A model generated the notes under the pieces. It searched no databases. It worked only from the letters and a program-made list of their open reading frames with translations, and was not told the origin of the DNA. A program made the position numbers and the translations under genes. Below are positions 1 through 7,759 of a DNA stretch of 33,013 nt, in pieces (the first letter of the stretch is position 1; every line of letters starts with the position of its first letter). The stretch is from the NCBI GenBank assembly GCA_051745835.1, contig JBNJEL010000006.1, forward strand, positions 1 to 33,013. Reading direction: 5' to 3'. The DNA is from JBNJEL01 sp051745835 (GTDB lineage: Bacteria > Bacillota > Halanaerobiia > Halobacteroidales > Acetohalobiaceae).

Positions 1-834
1 ATAAGCGATGGGCACCTGTTTAGCAGGGAAAGTTCCCGCAGTAACTAAAGCATAGATATGATAAGGTAGCGCCATCACTTCATCAAAGGCACTCGAAGGT
101 AAACTAGCAGAATAATAAGTTACAGCAGTAAATAGAATCGGTGCTGTCTCACCTGCTACCCGACCAATACCTAAGATACAGCCAGTTAAGATCCCTGGCA
201 TAGCAGTTGGTAAGACAACTTTTTTAGTCGTATCCCACTTAGTTACACCTAATGCTAAGGATGCTTCACGATATTCATCAGGCACTGCTAGCAATGCCTC
301 TTCGGAAGCTCTAATAATAGTTGGCAAGATAACTATTCCCAATGTTAAACTACCAGAAAGTATTGAAACTCCTAAACCTAATCCCTTAACAAAAACCGAT
401 AATCCAAAGAGACCAAATACCACCGAAGGTACTCCCGCTAAATTATTAACCCCAATTCTAATAATCCTAATTACTTTATTCTTCTCTGCATACTCAGTCA
501 TATAGATAGCAGCAAAAACGCCCAACGGAGTAGCAAATAAGATCGAACCAGTAATCAAGTAAAAAGAACCTAATAAAGCAGGTAAGATTCCTCCTTTAGT
601 CATACCGCTAGACGGCATCTTAGTTATAAAATCCAAGCTGACAACTCCTACACCCTTACTAACAATAAAGTAAATAATCAACCCTAAAACTATTAAAGCT
701 AAAGCTAACATCGATCCTAATACACTAAAAGCACATTTCTGTCTAAAATGACGCGACTCTAAATCCGTACAAAGATTAGCAATCGAATTATCTTTAGTTA
801 CTTCACTATTGGACTTAACTTGATTTGTTTTCAT
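1..834 (-). CDS. pstA: Phosphate ABC transporter permease PstA (3' end outside window)
   Basis: This is one of two membrane permeases of the high-affinity phosphate importer PstSCAB. The frame runs open from an ATG at 834 to the left edge (278 codons), so the C-terminus is cut off by the window. I translated it directly. It has a short polar N-terminus (MKTNQVKSNSEVTKDN), a first membrane helix rich in Leu/Ile, and the permease signature EALLAVPDEYREASLALGVT, the EAA loop that contacts the PstB ATPase. After it comes GRVAGETAPILFT, typical of PstA. The start codon overlaps the pstC stop by one base (TAATG on the minus strand), which implies translational coupling and an operon pstS-pstC-pstA. 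pstB and phoU are expected further left. The identification is confident. Confidence 0.95.
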   Translation of the reverse strand, partial: MKTNQVKSNSEVTKDNSIANLCTDLESRHFRQKCAFSVLGSMLALALIVLGLIIYFIVSKGVGVVSLDFITKMPSSGMTKGGILPALLGSFYLITGSILFATPLGVFAAIYMTEYAEKNKVIRIIRIGVNNLAGVPSVVFGLFGLSVFVKGLGLGVSILSGSLTLGIVILPTIIRASEEALLAVPDEYREASLALGVTKWDTTKKVVLPTAMPGILTGCILGIGRVAGETAPILFTAVTYYSASLPSSAFDEVMALPYHIYALVTAGTFPAKQVPIAY

Positions 835-1727
835 TACTGACCACTCACCTTCTCTCTAAATCGCTGGGAAGCAATGTCTGCTATAATATTAAAGAAGAGA
901 GTAATAACAAATAAGACAATACCGATACCAAATAGAGCATGATAATGCTCACTACCTACTGGCGCTTCACCCATCTCAGCTGCAATAGTAGCTGTCATAG
1001 GTCGCAGCGGTTTTAAGATATTCTTCGGCATTACAGCTGATCCACCAGCTACCATCAAGACAGTCATTGTCTCACCAATTGCTCGTCCCATTCCTAAAAT
1101 GACTGCTGTTACAATTCCTGAGGAAGCTGTTGGTAAAATTACATTACTAATAGTCTCCCATTTAGTTGTACCTAAAGCTAATGAAGCATTTCTAAAACTT
1201 TTAGGAACTGAACTAATAGCATCCTCAGCTAAACTAACAATAATAGGGAGTGCCATAATCCCTAACATAATTGAGGCTGTTAGACCATTAAGCCCAGTAG
1301 GCAACCCAAAGATATTCTTTAAAAAAGGCCCTAAAATTTTCATCCCAAATAATCCGTAAATCACTGAAGGAATTCCAGCCAATAATTCAATTAGTGGTTT
1401 AACGATACTCTTAAATTGCTGTGGTAAGATATAAGAGATAAAGATAGCGGAAGCAATACCAATTGGAACCGAAACTACCATTGCTCCAACTGTAACCACT
1501 AGTGACGCACTTAATAACGGTAAAATACCAAAACTAGCAGGATCATAAGTTGGATACCAATCTTTACCAAAGATAAAATCTAAAAGTCCTACTTGGTCAA
1601 AAATCGGAAGTCCTTCCTTAAATAAAATAATTACTATTCCCATTAAGAATAAAATGGAAGATGATGCAAAGACAAATAAACTCCATTTGATTAACTTTTC
1701 TTTTGTTTTCCAGTGCATTATTTTCAC
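834..1727 (-). CDS. pstC: Phosphate ABC transporter permease PstC
   Basis: This is the second membrane subunit of the phosphate importer, partner of PstA. It has 297 residues, normal for PstC. Hydrophobic helices lie around residues 15-36, 70-100, 115-135, 150-168, 203-225 and 262-285. The EAA-type loop EDAISSVPKSFRNASLALG is at about 168-186, followed by GMGRAIGETM, characteristic of PstC. The frame opens with GTG at 1727 preceded by GGAG. An in-frame ATG at 1718 follows a GGGGTGA and is an equally plausible start, so three residues are uncertain. It is separated from pstS by 80 bp that carry a large palindrome, and it overlaps pstA by one base. Confidence 0.95.
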   Translation of the reverse strand: MKIMHWKTKEKLIKWSLFVFASSSILFLMGIVIILFKEGLPIFDQVGLLDFIFGKDWYPTYDPASFGILPLLSASLVVTVGAMVVSVPIGIASAIFISYILPQQFKSIVKPLIELLAGIPSVIYGLFGMKILGPFLKNIFGLPTGLNGLTASIMLGIMALPIIVSLAEDAISSVPKSFRNASLALGTTKWETISNVILPTASSGIVTAVILGMGRAIGETMTVLMVAGGSAVMPKNILKPLRPMTATIAAEMGEAPVGSEHYHALFGIGIVLFVITLFFNIIADIASQRFREKVSGQ

Positions 1728-1749
1728 CCCGATTTCTCCGAGATTAATT

Positions 1750-1781
1750 AATAATAGAAGGGAATATTCCCTTCTATTATT
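1750..1781. other. 32-bp perfect palindrome between pstS and pstC
   Basis: The whole 32-bp stretch reads the same on both strands, so it can form a strong hairpin in the pstS-pstC transcript. On the minus strand it is followed by AATTAATCTC rather than a run of T, so it is not a classic terminator in the operon direction. On the plus strand it is followed by TGTTTTTATT, but no plus-strand gene precedes it. An mRNA-stabilising or partial-termination element that keeps pstS in excess over the permeases is the likeliest role (inference). Comparable intercistronic elements between a binding protein and its permeases are known in other bacteria. Confidence 0.6.
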
Positions 1782-1807
1782 GTTTTTATTAAATTAAATC
1801 TCTCTGC

Positions 1808-2632
1808 TTAGTGTAGTGGAACATAACCTTGATTTTCAACAATCTTCTGTCCTTGTTTACTAAGTATAAAATTAATGAACTTAGCAGTTAGACCTTTTGG
1901 CCAACCATCAGTAAACATAAATAGCGGACGAGCAATTGGGAATTTACCATTAGCTACAGTAGCATTAGTTGGCTTAACACCATTTACTTTAACTGCCTTT
2001 AAATCATCAGATAAGTAACCAATTCCTACATAACCAATTGCACCTTCCGTATTAGAAACTGCACTAGCAACCGCTCCATTAGAGGACTGTAATAATGCAC
2101 TAGGTGTAACACGCTGACCATCCAAAGCTATCTCCCCAAAGACTTCATACGTACCAGAACTTGAATCACGAGAAACAATTACAATATCTTTATCAGGCCC
2201 ACCAAGCTCTTGCCAATTAGTAATCTGACCAGTATAGATCTTTTTAATATCTTCTAAAGTTAATTCCTTAACAGAGTTAGCTGGATTAACAACTACTGCA
2301 ATTCCGTCCATTGCAACACGATGCGGTACAGGATAAACCTCATTCTTTCTAGCTTGCTTGAGCTCTTTTGATTTAATAAATCGTGAAGCATCAGCAATAT
2401 CCACTGCTCCATCAACTAAAGCTGCAATACCATTTCCAGAACCACCACCACGAACAGTGATACTAACATCAGGATTACTTTCCATATACACTTCAGCAGC
2501 TCGTTGTGCAATTGGAAGTACAGTAGAGGAACCTTGCACAGTAAGATCCTCACCAGCAAAAACAGTACCTACTGACATTAGAGTAATCATTAAGATTAAT
2601 GATAGAATTAATAGGTTCTTAGACTTCAACAT
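1808..2632 (-). CDS. pstS: Phosphate-binding protein PstS
   Basis: This is the extracytoplasmic phosphate receptor that delivers Pi to PstCA. The 274-residue protein has a signal peptide (residues 1-26, probable cleavage after VFA). The phosphate-binding elements are visible: QGSSTVLP near residue 33, RGGGSGNGIAALVDGAVDIA near 61-80, and SRDSSSGTYEVF near 154-165. The start follows GGAGG with 8-nt spacing. One odd point is that the signal peptide has no lipobox cysteine, whereas PstS of monoderm Firmicutes is normally a lipoprotein. A soluble periplasmic PstS would suit a diderm Firmicute (inference). It is first in the operon and has a PhoP-box-like array upstream. Confidence 0.96.
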   Translation of the reverse strand: MLKSKNLLILSLILMITLMSVGTVFAGEDLTVQGSSTVLPIAQRAAEVYMESNPDVSITVRGGGSGNGIAALVDGAVDIADASRFIKSKELKQARKNEVYPVPHRVAMDGIAVVVNPANSVKELTLEDIKKIYTGQITNWQELGGPDKDIVIVSRDSSSGTYEVFGEIALDGQRVTPSALLQSSNGAVASAVSNTEGAIGYVGIGYLSDDLKAVKVNGVKPTNATVANGKFPIARPLFMFTDGWPKGLTAKFINFILSKQGQKIVENQGYVPLH

Positions 2633-2671
2633 TTTAATAACCTCCCAGTAATTATTATTTTATTTCTTTCA

Positions 2672-2720
2672 ACTATAAATTTAACATGCCAATGTTAAGC
2701 TCTTATTAAATCAATATTAA
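2672..2720 (-). promoter_or_regulatory. Candidate PhoP-box array and promoter of pstS
   Basis: On the minus strand three hexamers lie exactly 11 bp apart: TTAATA (2715-2720), TTAATA (2704-2709) and TTAACA (2693-2698). This is the geometry of the B. subtilis PhoP box, TT(A/T/C)ACA repeated with about 5-bp gaps. Two copies deviate at one base. A -10-like TATAGT lies at 2672-2677, 15 bp past the last repeat. The position upstream of pstS is where Pho regulation is expected. Confidence 0.6.
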
Positions 2721-2770
2721 ACTTAAGTAATATTTTTATAAAAGTGTCCTGGGAGGGAAAAATAGTGCTA

Positions 2771-2805
2771 AAAATAAATAAACACCCTCCAAATTAGAGG
2801 GTGTT
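2771..2805 (-). terminator. Intrinsic terminator of the yabR unit
   Basis: A 9-bp perfect stem pairs 2781-2789 (AACACCCTC) with 2797-2805 (GAGGGTGTT) around a 7-nt loop. On the minus strand it is followed by TATTTATTTT. It lies just after the S1-domain gene and before the pst operon, so it separates the two transcription units. Confidence 0.8.
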
Positions 2806-2853
2806 AGTAATATCTAACATATAATTTTTTAAATTACAGAACTAAATAATATA

Positions 2854-3213
2854 TTAGTAACGTGATCCACCACCACGTTTATCTTCTATACTCTTACGTA
2901 GGGCTTTTTGTTTTTCACTACTCTCTTCCATAAACTTCTTCATCTGCTTCTCAAAAGACATTTTAGGCTTTCTATCTTCGCCTTCCATCTGCTTGAGAGA
3001 TAAGCCGATTTTTCCATCATCATCTATAGAAATAACCTTTACCTCGATCTCTTCATGCATTTCTAAATAATCATTAACATCTTTAACATAAGTATCGGCT
3101 ATTTCAGAGATGTGGATTAATCCAGTCTCACCTCCAGACAGTTCTACAAAAGCTCCAAAATTCGTTATTCCACTAACTTTACCTTCTACTACACTGCCAA
3201 CCTCGATTGACAT
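2854..3213 (-). CDS. yabR: S1 RNA-binding domain protein, YabR/YugI type
   Basis: This is a small protein of 119 residues. Residues 5-74 form a single S1 (OB-fold) domain with the usual VVEGKVSGITNFGAFVEL and GLIHISEIADTYV motifs. A charged, lysine-rich tail (about 80-119) ends in RGGGSRY and probably also touches RNA. In B. subtilis a homologous gene (yabR) lies directly after divIC. Here tex is inserted between them. The precise role is not established; ribosome or RNA binding is the family expectation. The gene is followed by an intrinsic terminator. AAGG lies one base before the ATG and GAGGAGG lies about 12 nt upstream. Confidence 0.85.
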   Translation of the reverse strand: MSIEVGSVVEGKVSGITNFGAFVELSGGETGLIHISEIADTYVKDVNDYLEMHEEIEVKVISIDDDGKIGLSLKQMEGEDRKPKMSFEKQMKKFMEESSEKQKALRKSIEDKRGGGSRY

Positions 3214-3309
3214 ACCTTACAAATTCCTCCTCTTAAAATTTTCTAAGTATAGTCTAACTAATCAATGTTATTATATCTTATCTTAAGCTTGGTGTCAAAT
3301 AAAATCAGA

Positions 3310-5469
3310 TTAAAAGTTTAATGTCAAAGCTATTCTCTTTCTTGTCGAATCTACTGCTAATATCTTAACTTTAACTATATCTCCTACCTGAACTTCATCA
3401 AGGGGATGATCTACATAATCAGCACTTAGCTCTGAAATATGAATTAGTCCATCTTCTTTAACTCCAATATCCACAAAAGCTCCAAAGTCAACTACATTTC
3501 TTACCTCACCTTGCATTACCATGCCTTCTTCTAAATCATCCCAGCTAACTACTTCTTCTTTAAAGATCGGCTGTGGTAATTTAGCTCGCGGATCTCTATC
3601 TGAACGCAAAAGTGCCTCTTTAATATCACACAAAGTTGGCAGCCCTACATCTAAACTAGTAGCGTACTCCTGTAAATCTAATTCATCTAATCGTTCGCTT
3701 AACTTATCTTTAGTTGTAGCTACCTCTAATTCTTCTAATGAAATATTGACTGTTGCTAACAACTCCTTTGCTACTGGATAGGACTCTGGATGAATAGTAG
3801 TAGCAGCTAACTGATCTTCTCCACCATAGATCCTTAAAAAACCTGCCGCCTGAGTGAAAGTCTTAGGACCAATCCCGTATACATCTTTTAATTCCACTCT
3901 GCGCTCAAAACGACCATTTTCCTCGCGCCACTTAACAATATCATCTGCCACACTACTATTAATCCCTGCTACATATTGTAATAACGAAGCTGAAGCTGTA
4001 TTTAAATTAACTCCTACGTAATTAACTACCGATTCTACAACTGTCTCTAAAGCTGTAGCTAACTTCTTTTGGTCAAGGTCATGCTGATACATGCCAACTC
4101 CTAAATGCTGCGGCTCAATCTTGACTAATTCAGCTAACGGATCCTGTAATCTTCTCGCAATCGATATCGTCCCCCGCAAAGCAGCATCTAAATTAGGAAA
4201 CTCTGCTTGGGCTACTTGAGAAGCAGAATAAATAGACGCACCTGCTTCATTAACTATTACATACTGTAGTGAACTATCTAACTCTTTAATCAGTTCAGCT
4301 AAAAATAATTCAGTCTTCCGACAAGCAGTCCCGTTGCCAATCGCAATCAAATCAATCTCATACTTGCTAATTAACCCTTTAATAGTTGCTTTAGATTGCT
4401 TACTTTGCTGTTGTGGTGGATGAGGATAGATTACACTTGTAGTCAATAACTTACCAATCTCATCAACTACAGCCACCTTAGAACCAGTTCTAAATCCCGG
4501 ATCAATAGCTAAGACTCGTTTATCCCGTACCGGGGCTTGGAGCAATAGAGTACGTAAATTATCAGCAAAGATATCAATAGCATGCTCCTGTGCCTCTTCA
4601 GTTAGATGATTTCTCACCTCTCTAGCAATTGCCGGTGCTACCAAACGCTGATAACCATCTTCGATAGCTGCTGTTAACTGCTGATAGAAGATAGAACTAC
4701 GATTAGTAATCACTAACTCTTTAATTCGTCTAATAATTTTCTCTTCTGGTGCTGTAAATTTAATCTGTAGTGCATCCTCAGCCTCTCCACGGTCTAAAGC
4801 CAAAGTCTGATAAGGTTTTAGTTTACTGACTTGCTTTTGGTAATCATGATACTCAGCATAAGTATCATCCTCATCTTCTTTTACTTCCGATGTTATCTGC
4901 CCCTGATTAAAAGTTAATTCACGAGCTAACTTGCGCACCTGAGGGTTATCTGCCACTATCTCTGCTATTATATCTCTAGCACCTTCTAATACCTCTGCAA
5001 CCTCTGTTAAGTCATTCTCAACAGATAAATAATCGCTAGCTAAATCAGTTACTGATCCCGATTCCAGCTCCTGGTTCAAAAACAACTCTGCTAGCGGCTC
5101 TAAACCTTTAGTTCTAGCCTTAGCAGCCCGGGTCTTTCTCTTTTGACGATACGGACGATAAAGATCTTTAACTCGCTGTAAAGTAGAGGCTGCTCTAATC
5201 TCATCTTCTAACTCAGCAGTTAATTTATCCTGGTTAGCAATTAACTTAATTACCCGTTCCTTTTCTTCATTTAGGTTAGTTAGATAATCAAACTGATCTC
5301 TAAGTTCCCTTAACTGAACCTCATCTAAACCGCCAGTCGCTTCTTTACGGTAGCGAGCAATAAAAGGAATTGTATTACCATTCTCTAATAATTCTACTGT
5401 ATTACTAACTTGTCCATAATCTAATTCTAACGAAGCTACTAACTCTTTAATTAATTCTTTTTCTGCCAT
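3310..5469 (-). CDS. tex: Tex family RNA-binding protein
   Basis: The 719-residue protein has the full Tex architecture. There is a helical N-terminus with IPFIARYRKEATGGLDE (about 34-50), a YqgF-like RNase H fold beginning VLAIDPGFRTGSKVAVVDE (319-337), and tandem helix-hairpin-helix segments around 490-545 (GIGPKTFTQAAGFLRIYGG). A C-terminal S1 domain (about 645-717) contains VVDFGAFVDIG and GLIHISELSADYV. Tex proteins bind nucleic acids and influence transcription and translation; the molecular role is still debated. The start has GGAGG 9 nt upstream. It sits 17 bp after divIC and 96 bp before the S1-domain gene, so the three are probably co-transcribed. The adjacent S1 gene shares the S1 motif, which makes a local domain duplication conceivable. 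Confidence 0.95.
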   Translation of the reverse strand: MAEKELIKELVASLELDYGQVSNTVELLENGNTIPFIARYRKEATGGLDEVQLRELRDQFDYLTNLNEEKERVIKLIANQDKLTAELEDEIRAASTLQRVKDLYRPYRQKRKTRAAKARTKGLEPLAELFLNQELESGSVTDLASDYLSVENDLTEVAEVLEGARDIIAEIVADNPQVRKLARELTFNQGQITSEVKEDEDDTYAEYHDYQKQVSKLKPYQTLALDRGEAEDALQIKFTAPEEKIIRRIKELVITNRSSIFYQQLTAAIEDGYQRLVAPAIAREVRNHLTEEAQEHAIDIFADNLRTLLLQAPVRDKRVLAIDPGFRTGSKVAVVDEIGKLLTTSVIYPHPPQQQSKQSKATIKGLISKYEIDLIAIGNGTACRKTELFLAELIKELDSSLQYVIVNEAGASIYSASQVAQAEFPNLDAALRGTISIARRLQDPLAELVKIEPQHLGVGMYQHDLDQKKLATALETVVESVVNYVGVNLNTASASLLQYVAGINSSVADDIVKWREENGRFERRVELKDVYGIGPKTFTQAAGFLRIYGGEDQLAATTIHPESYPVAKELLATVNISLEELEVATTKDKLSERLDELDLQEYATSLDVGLPTLCDIKEALLRSDRDPRAKLPQPIFKEEVVSWDDLEEGMVMQGEVRNVVDFGAFVDIGVKEDGLIHISELSADYVDHPLDEVQVGDIVKVKILAVDSTRKRIALTLNF

Positions 5470-5486
5470 TCTTAATGACCTCCAAT

Positions 5487-5831
5487 TTACTCATCTTCAT
5501 CATCATCATTTTGATTATCAACTACTATGTATAAGGTTTCACCCGGTTTAACTAATCCTAAATCCTTACGAGCTATCTCTTCAACAAATTTATTAGAATC
5601 CATCCGCTCTATACTATCCCGTAAGATTTGTATATCATTACTTAAGTGCTCAGCTTTACTCTCTAAACGTGTTAATTCCTGTTTCATACTTTCTACCTTC
5701 GCCTCAACCTGCAAGAAACTATAAACAGCGCCAACTAATACAATTACCGCTACTAAAATAAACTTCTTAGAAGTTACCATCCGTTTAATTATATTAATAA
5801 TCCTTTCATTTAGAATACTCTTTTTACTCAT
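5487..5831 (-). CDS. divIC: Septum formation initiator, DivIC/FtsB family
   Basis: The 114-residue protein has a short cytoplasmic N-terminus, one transmembrane helix (about residues 23-43, FILVAVIVLVGAVYSFLQ) and an extracytoplasmic coiled coil (about 45-85). It ends with GLVKPGETLYIVVD, the conserved DivIC/FtsB C-terminal element. It works in the FtsL-DivIB-DivIC (FtsLBQ) complex that activates septal peptidoglycan synthesis. The very acidic end (DDDEDE) is unusual for low-salt relatives and fits a halophile. The start follows AAGGAGG by 7 nt. It sits downstream of yabP-yabQ, as in other sporulating Firmicutes. Confidence 0.92.
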   Translation of the reverse strand: MSKKSILNERIINIIKRMVTSKKFILVAVIVLVGAVYSFLQVEAKVESMKQELTRLESKAEHLSNDIQILRDSIERMDSNKFVEEIARKDLGLVKPGETLYIVVDNQNDDDEDE

Positions 5832-5913
5832 CTAATTACCTCCTTGATGGCAGATACAAAAGTTTCAATTTATCATATCTATTATCTTCTAGATATAATT
5901 ATTATTACCTGTT

Positions 5914-6345
5914 TTAATCATTAAAACTTAACCACTCTTTGACTTTAAATACAAGCTTGCTCAAAAAATTAATTAATCGCTTAATTAGATTAAATAATTG
6001 ATTCAAGATTAGATATAACTGTCTAATAAATCTAATTAGCCACTCTAAAATTACTCTAATTATTCGTAAACAATAAGAACTAAAAAAATAATAATAAATT
6101 TCTCCGCCTACTACCAATCCAATAAATATATAGAATCTAATCTCGCCCAAATTACTCCTTAATAAAATTATAAATATAATTATACCAGCAGCTAAGGCAA
6201 AACCAAAATCAATTACCGCTCTTAACTTGCCCTGTAGGTAACCTAAACCGCGCAATACACGGTAGACATCAAATAAAAAAGTTACTCCCCAGCCACATAA
6301 GATCATATAGATAAAGGTTACAAACTGAATCTCTAGTGAAACCAC
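5914..6345 (-). CDS. yabQ: Spore protein YabQ
   Basis: YabQ is a membrane protein needed for proper spore cortex or coat formation in B. subtilis. This copy has about 143-146 residues. Helices are at roughly 8-28 (IQFVTFIYMILCGWGVTFLF), 45-65 and 74-92, followed by a basic amphipathic tail rich in Ile, Leu and Arg. The conserved FDVYRVLRG motif follows the first helix. The frame is open up to a GTG at 6354, but that codon lies inside the GAGGTGA Shine-Dalgarno sequence. The GTG at 6345, with good spacing, is preferred. Its place between yabP and divIC supports the name. Confidence 0.88.
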   Translation of the reverse strand: MVSLEIQFVTFIYMILCGWGVTFLFDVYRVLRGLGYLQGKLRAVIDFGFALAAGIIIFIILLRSNLGEIRFYIFIGLVVGGEIYYYFFSSYCLRIIRVILEWLIRFIRQLYLILNQLFNLIKRLINFLSKLVFKVKEWLSFND

Positions 6346-6413
6346 ATCCTTCACCTCAACTAATTTAAAATAACAGAGCTACTTAATCTTAATGTAGCCT
6401 AAATAATCATCTA

Positions 6414-6668
6414 TTACTTAAATAAGTTACTAAAAAAACCACCACTTTGACTATCCTCTGTATAATCAAAACTGATAATATAACCTTCTACTACTAACTC
6501 GCCATTATCCAAATTCAACTGTTGAATATTTAACTCATCACCAGTAATTAATAAAGGACCTAATTCAGTAGCTAATGATATCTCTTCTTCACTAAAGTTA
6601 AGCACTTCACTAACCCCTTTAACCTCCATTAATTCTCGATTATCCAACTTAATTTGATGGTTACTCAT
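6414..6668 (-). CDS. yabP: Sporulation protein YabP
   Basis: YabP is a small protein of the mother-cell programme, needed for normal spore envelope assembly in B. subtilis. This 84-residue copy has the family core, with NRELMEVKGVSEVLNFSEEE near the N-terminus, a central ELGPLLITGDELNIQQLNL and VEGYIISFDY after it. No signal or membrane segment is visible. It is first in a unit yabP-yabQ-divIC-tex-yabR that is isolated upstream by a terminator. It has a strong GGAGGTGA site 7 nt before the ATG and a good sigma-E-type promoter. Confidence 0.92.
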   Translation of the reverse strand: MSNHQIKLDNRELMEVKGVSEVLNFSEEEISLATELGPLLITGDELNIQQLNLDNGELVVEGYIISFDYTEDSQSGGFFSNLFK

Positions 6669-6698
6669 ACTTTCACCTCCGCTTTTACTCTTTAATCT

Positions 6699-6727
6699 AT
6701 AGTATGTAATTAATAAAAGTACTATTA
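6699..6727 (-). promoter_or_regulatory. Candidate sigma-E promoter of yabP
   Basis: On the minus strand TAATAGT (6721-6727, 6/7 to the sigma-E -35 KMATATT) is followed after exactly 14 bp by CATACTAT (6699-6706, close to the -10 CATACA-T). The -10 lies about 30 bp upstream of the yabP ATG. yabP is a sigma-E gene in B. subtilis, so motif and gene agree. Confidence 0.7.
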
Positions 6728-6732
6728 CTACC

Positions 6733-6763
6733 TAAAAAAGAAGTGGGATTAATCCCACTTCTT
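6733..6763 (-). terminator. Intrinsic terminator of the spoIID-like gene
   Basis: A 26-bp perfect palindrome (6738-6763) is followed on the minus strand by TTTTTT. The stop codon of the spoIID-like gene (6749-6751) lies inside it, so the last codons of that gene encode part of the hairpin. It separates the spoVB-mazG-dacF-spoIID unit from yabP. Confidence 0.85.
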
Positions 6764-7675
6764 GACTAACTCTATATCTTTAAAGTAGTGTTTAATGATC
6801 TCCTTAGCGGATTTACCATCTTGGGCTAAAGCATAAGCTCCCCACTGGCTCATTCCTACACCATGTCCGTAACCGCCACCGGTAAAGATAAATTTATCCC
6901 CCTGTTGCTGAATCTTAGAGATTAGAGTTGACTTTAATTTATCAGAATCTACAGCAGTTCTAAATTTAGCTGCTTTAACCTCTTTCGTTTCTTGTGGGGT
7001 TACCACCTGCAATTGATCAGCTCTGCCTGACTTATCTCGAGTAGTAATCTTAATTTTTGTAATCTCTTCTGCCTCCAAACCAGCAATCTGCTGCAATGCA
7101 GCCAAAATAGTCGACTGCTGTAATGTTACCTGCCATGATTTAATATCAGCGGGAGCTAATTGGTCAGGAGAATCGACACTTATAATATATTCTGGTTCAG
7201 GTTTATCATAAGCTAAACCTACTTTAGCAGAGGTGGTCTGACCACCAGCGCTTGAATGAAACCAACCTTTAATATATTCACCTTGATAAGTAATTACTTC
7301 TCCCCGAGTCTGATCAACAGCCTGCTTAATCTCCGCTGTAATATTCTGCGACTTATAGGCCTGTGCTTCCGTATGCTTACCACTAATTTGATCCGTTCCT
7401 TGTTCTTCTAATAATTTTAAAGCAAAAGTACGAGCTATAATCGCCTGAGCACCATAAGCTGCTTGAGGCCAATCAGACTTCATCTCACCTGCTACTACAC
7501 CGGCTATATACTCCTCCATCTTCAGCTTACGTGTTCCATTCGCTAATTCTACTTTTATAGTCGGCTCATCTACTCTCTGCTCTTCACGAGCACAACCACT
7601 ACTAAATAAGATCGTCAATAATACTACCATCGAAATAATAATTGCTGTCAGTTGTAATCTTCTAAAGAGCTGCAC
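6749..7675 (-). CDS. spoIID: SpoIID/LytB-type peptidoglycan lytic enzyme
   Basis: SpoIID is a lytic transglycosylase that drives engulfment with SpoIIP and SpoIIM. The protein is about 308 residues. It has an N-terminal hydrophobic helix ending in FSSGC, possibly a lipoprotein signal though the lipobox is weak. The SpoIID domain follows, with EEYIAGVVAGEM carrying the likely catalytic Glu, then QAIIARTFALKLL, GEVITYQGEYIKGWFHSSAGG and a C-terminal GGGYGHGVGMSQWGA. The Cys residues often seen before QAY in the family are missing (KHTEAQAY here). A GTG at 7681 abuts the GGAGG, so the GTG at 7675 with 7-nt spacing is chosen. It lies 84 bp after dacF. It could be a SpoIID paralogue rather than SpoIID itself. 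Confidence 0.85.
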   Translation of the reverse strand: MQLFRRLQLTAIIISMVVLLTILFSSGCAREEQRVDEPTIKVELANGTRKLKMEEYIAGVVAGEMKSDWPQAAYGAQAIIARTFALKLLEEQGTDQISGKHTEAQAYKSQNITAEIKQAVDQTRGEVITYQGEYIKGWFHSSAGGQTTSAKVGLAYDKPEPEYIISVDSPDQLAPADIKSWQVTLQQSTILAALQQIAGLEAEEITKIKITTRDKSGRADQLQVVTPQETKEVKAAKFRTAVDSDKLKSTLISKIQQQGDKFIFTGGGYGHGVGMSQWGAYALAQDGKSAKEIIKHYFKDIELVKKWD

Positions 7676-7759
7676 TAGCACCCCTCCTTAATCCTTAATC
7701 TTAGTCTTCCGATTATTCAGAGGGAATATACGCTAGTCAACTAACTAAAAGTAATAGAT

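Noticed and set aside
2358..2651. 97-codon plus-strand frame opposite pstS
   Set aside because: It is a shadow of pstS and runs over the pstS start region without its own signals.
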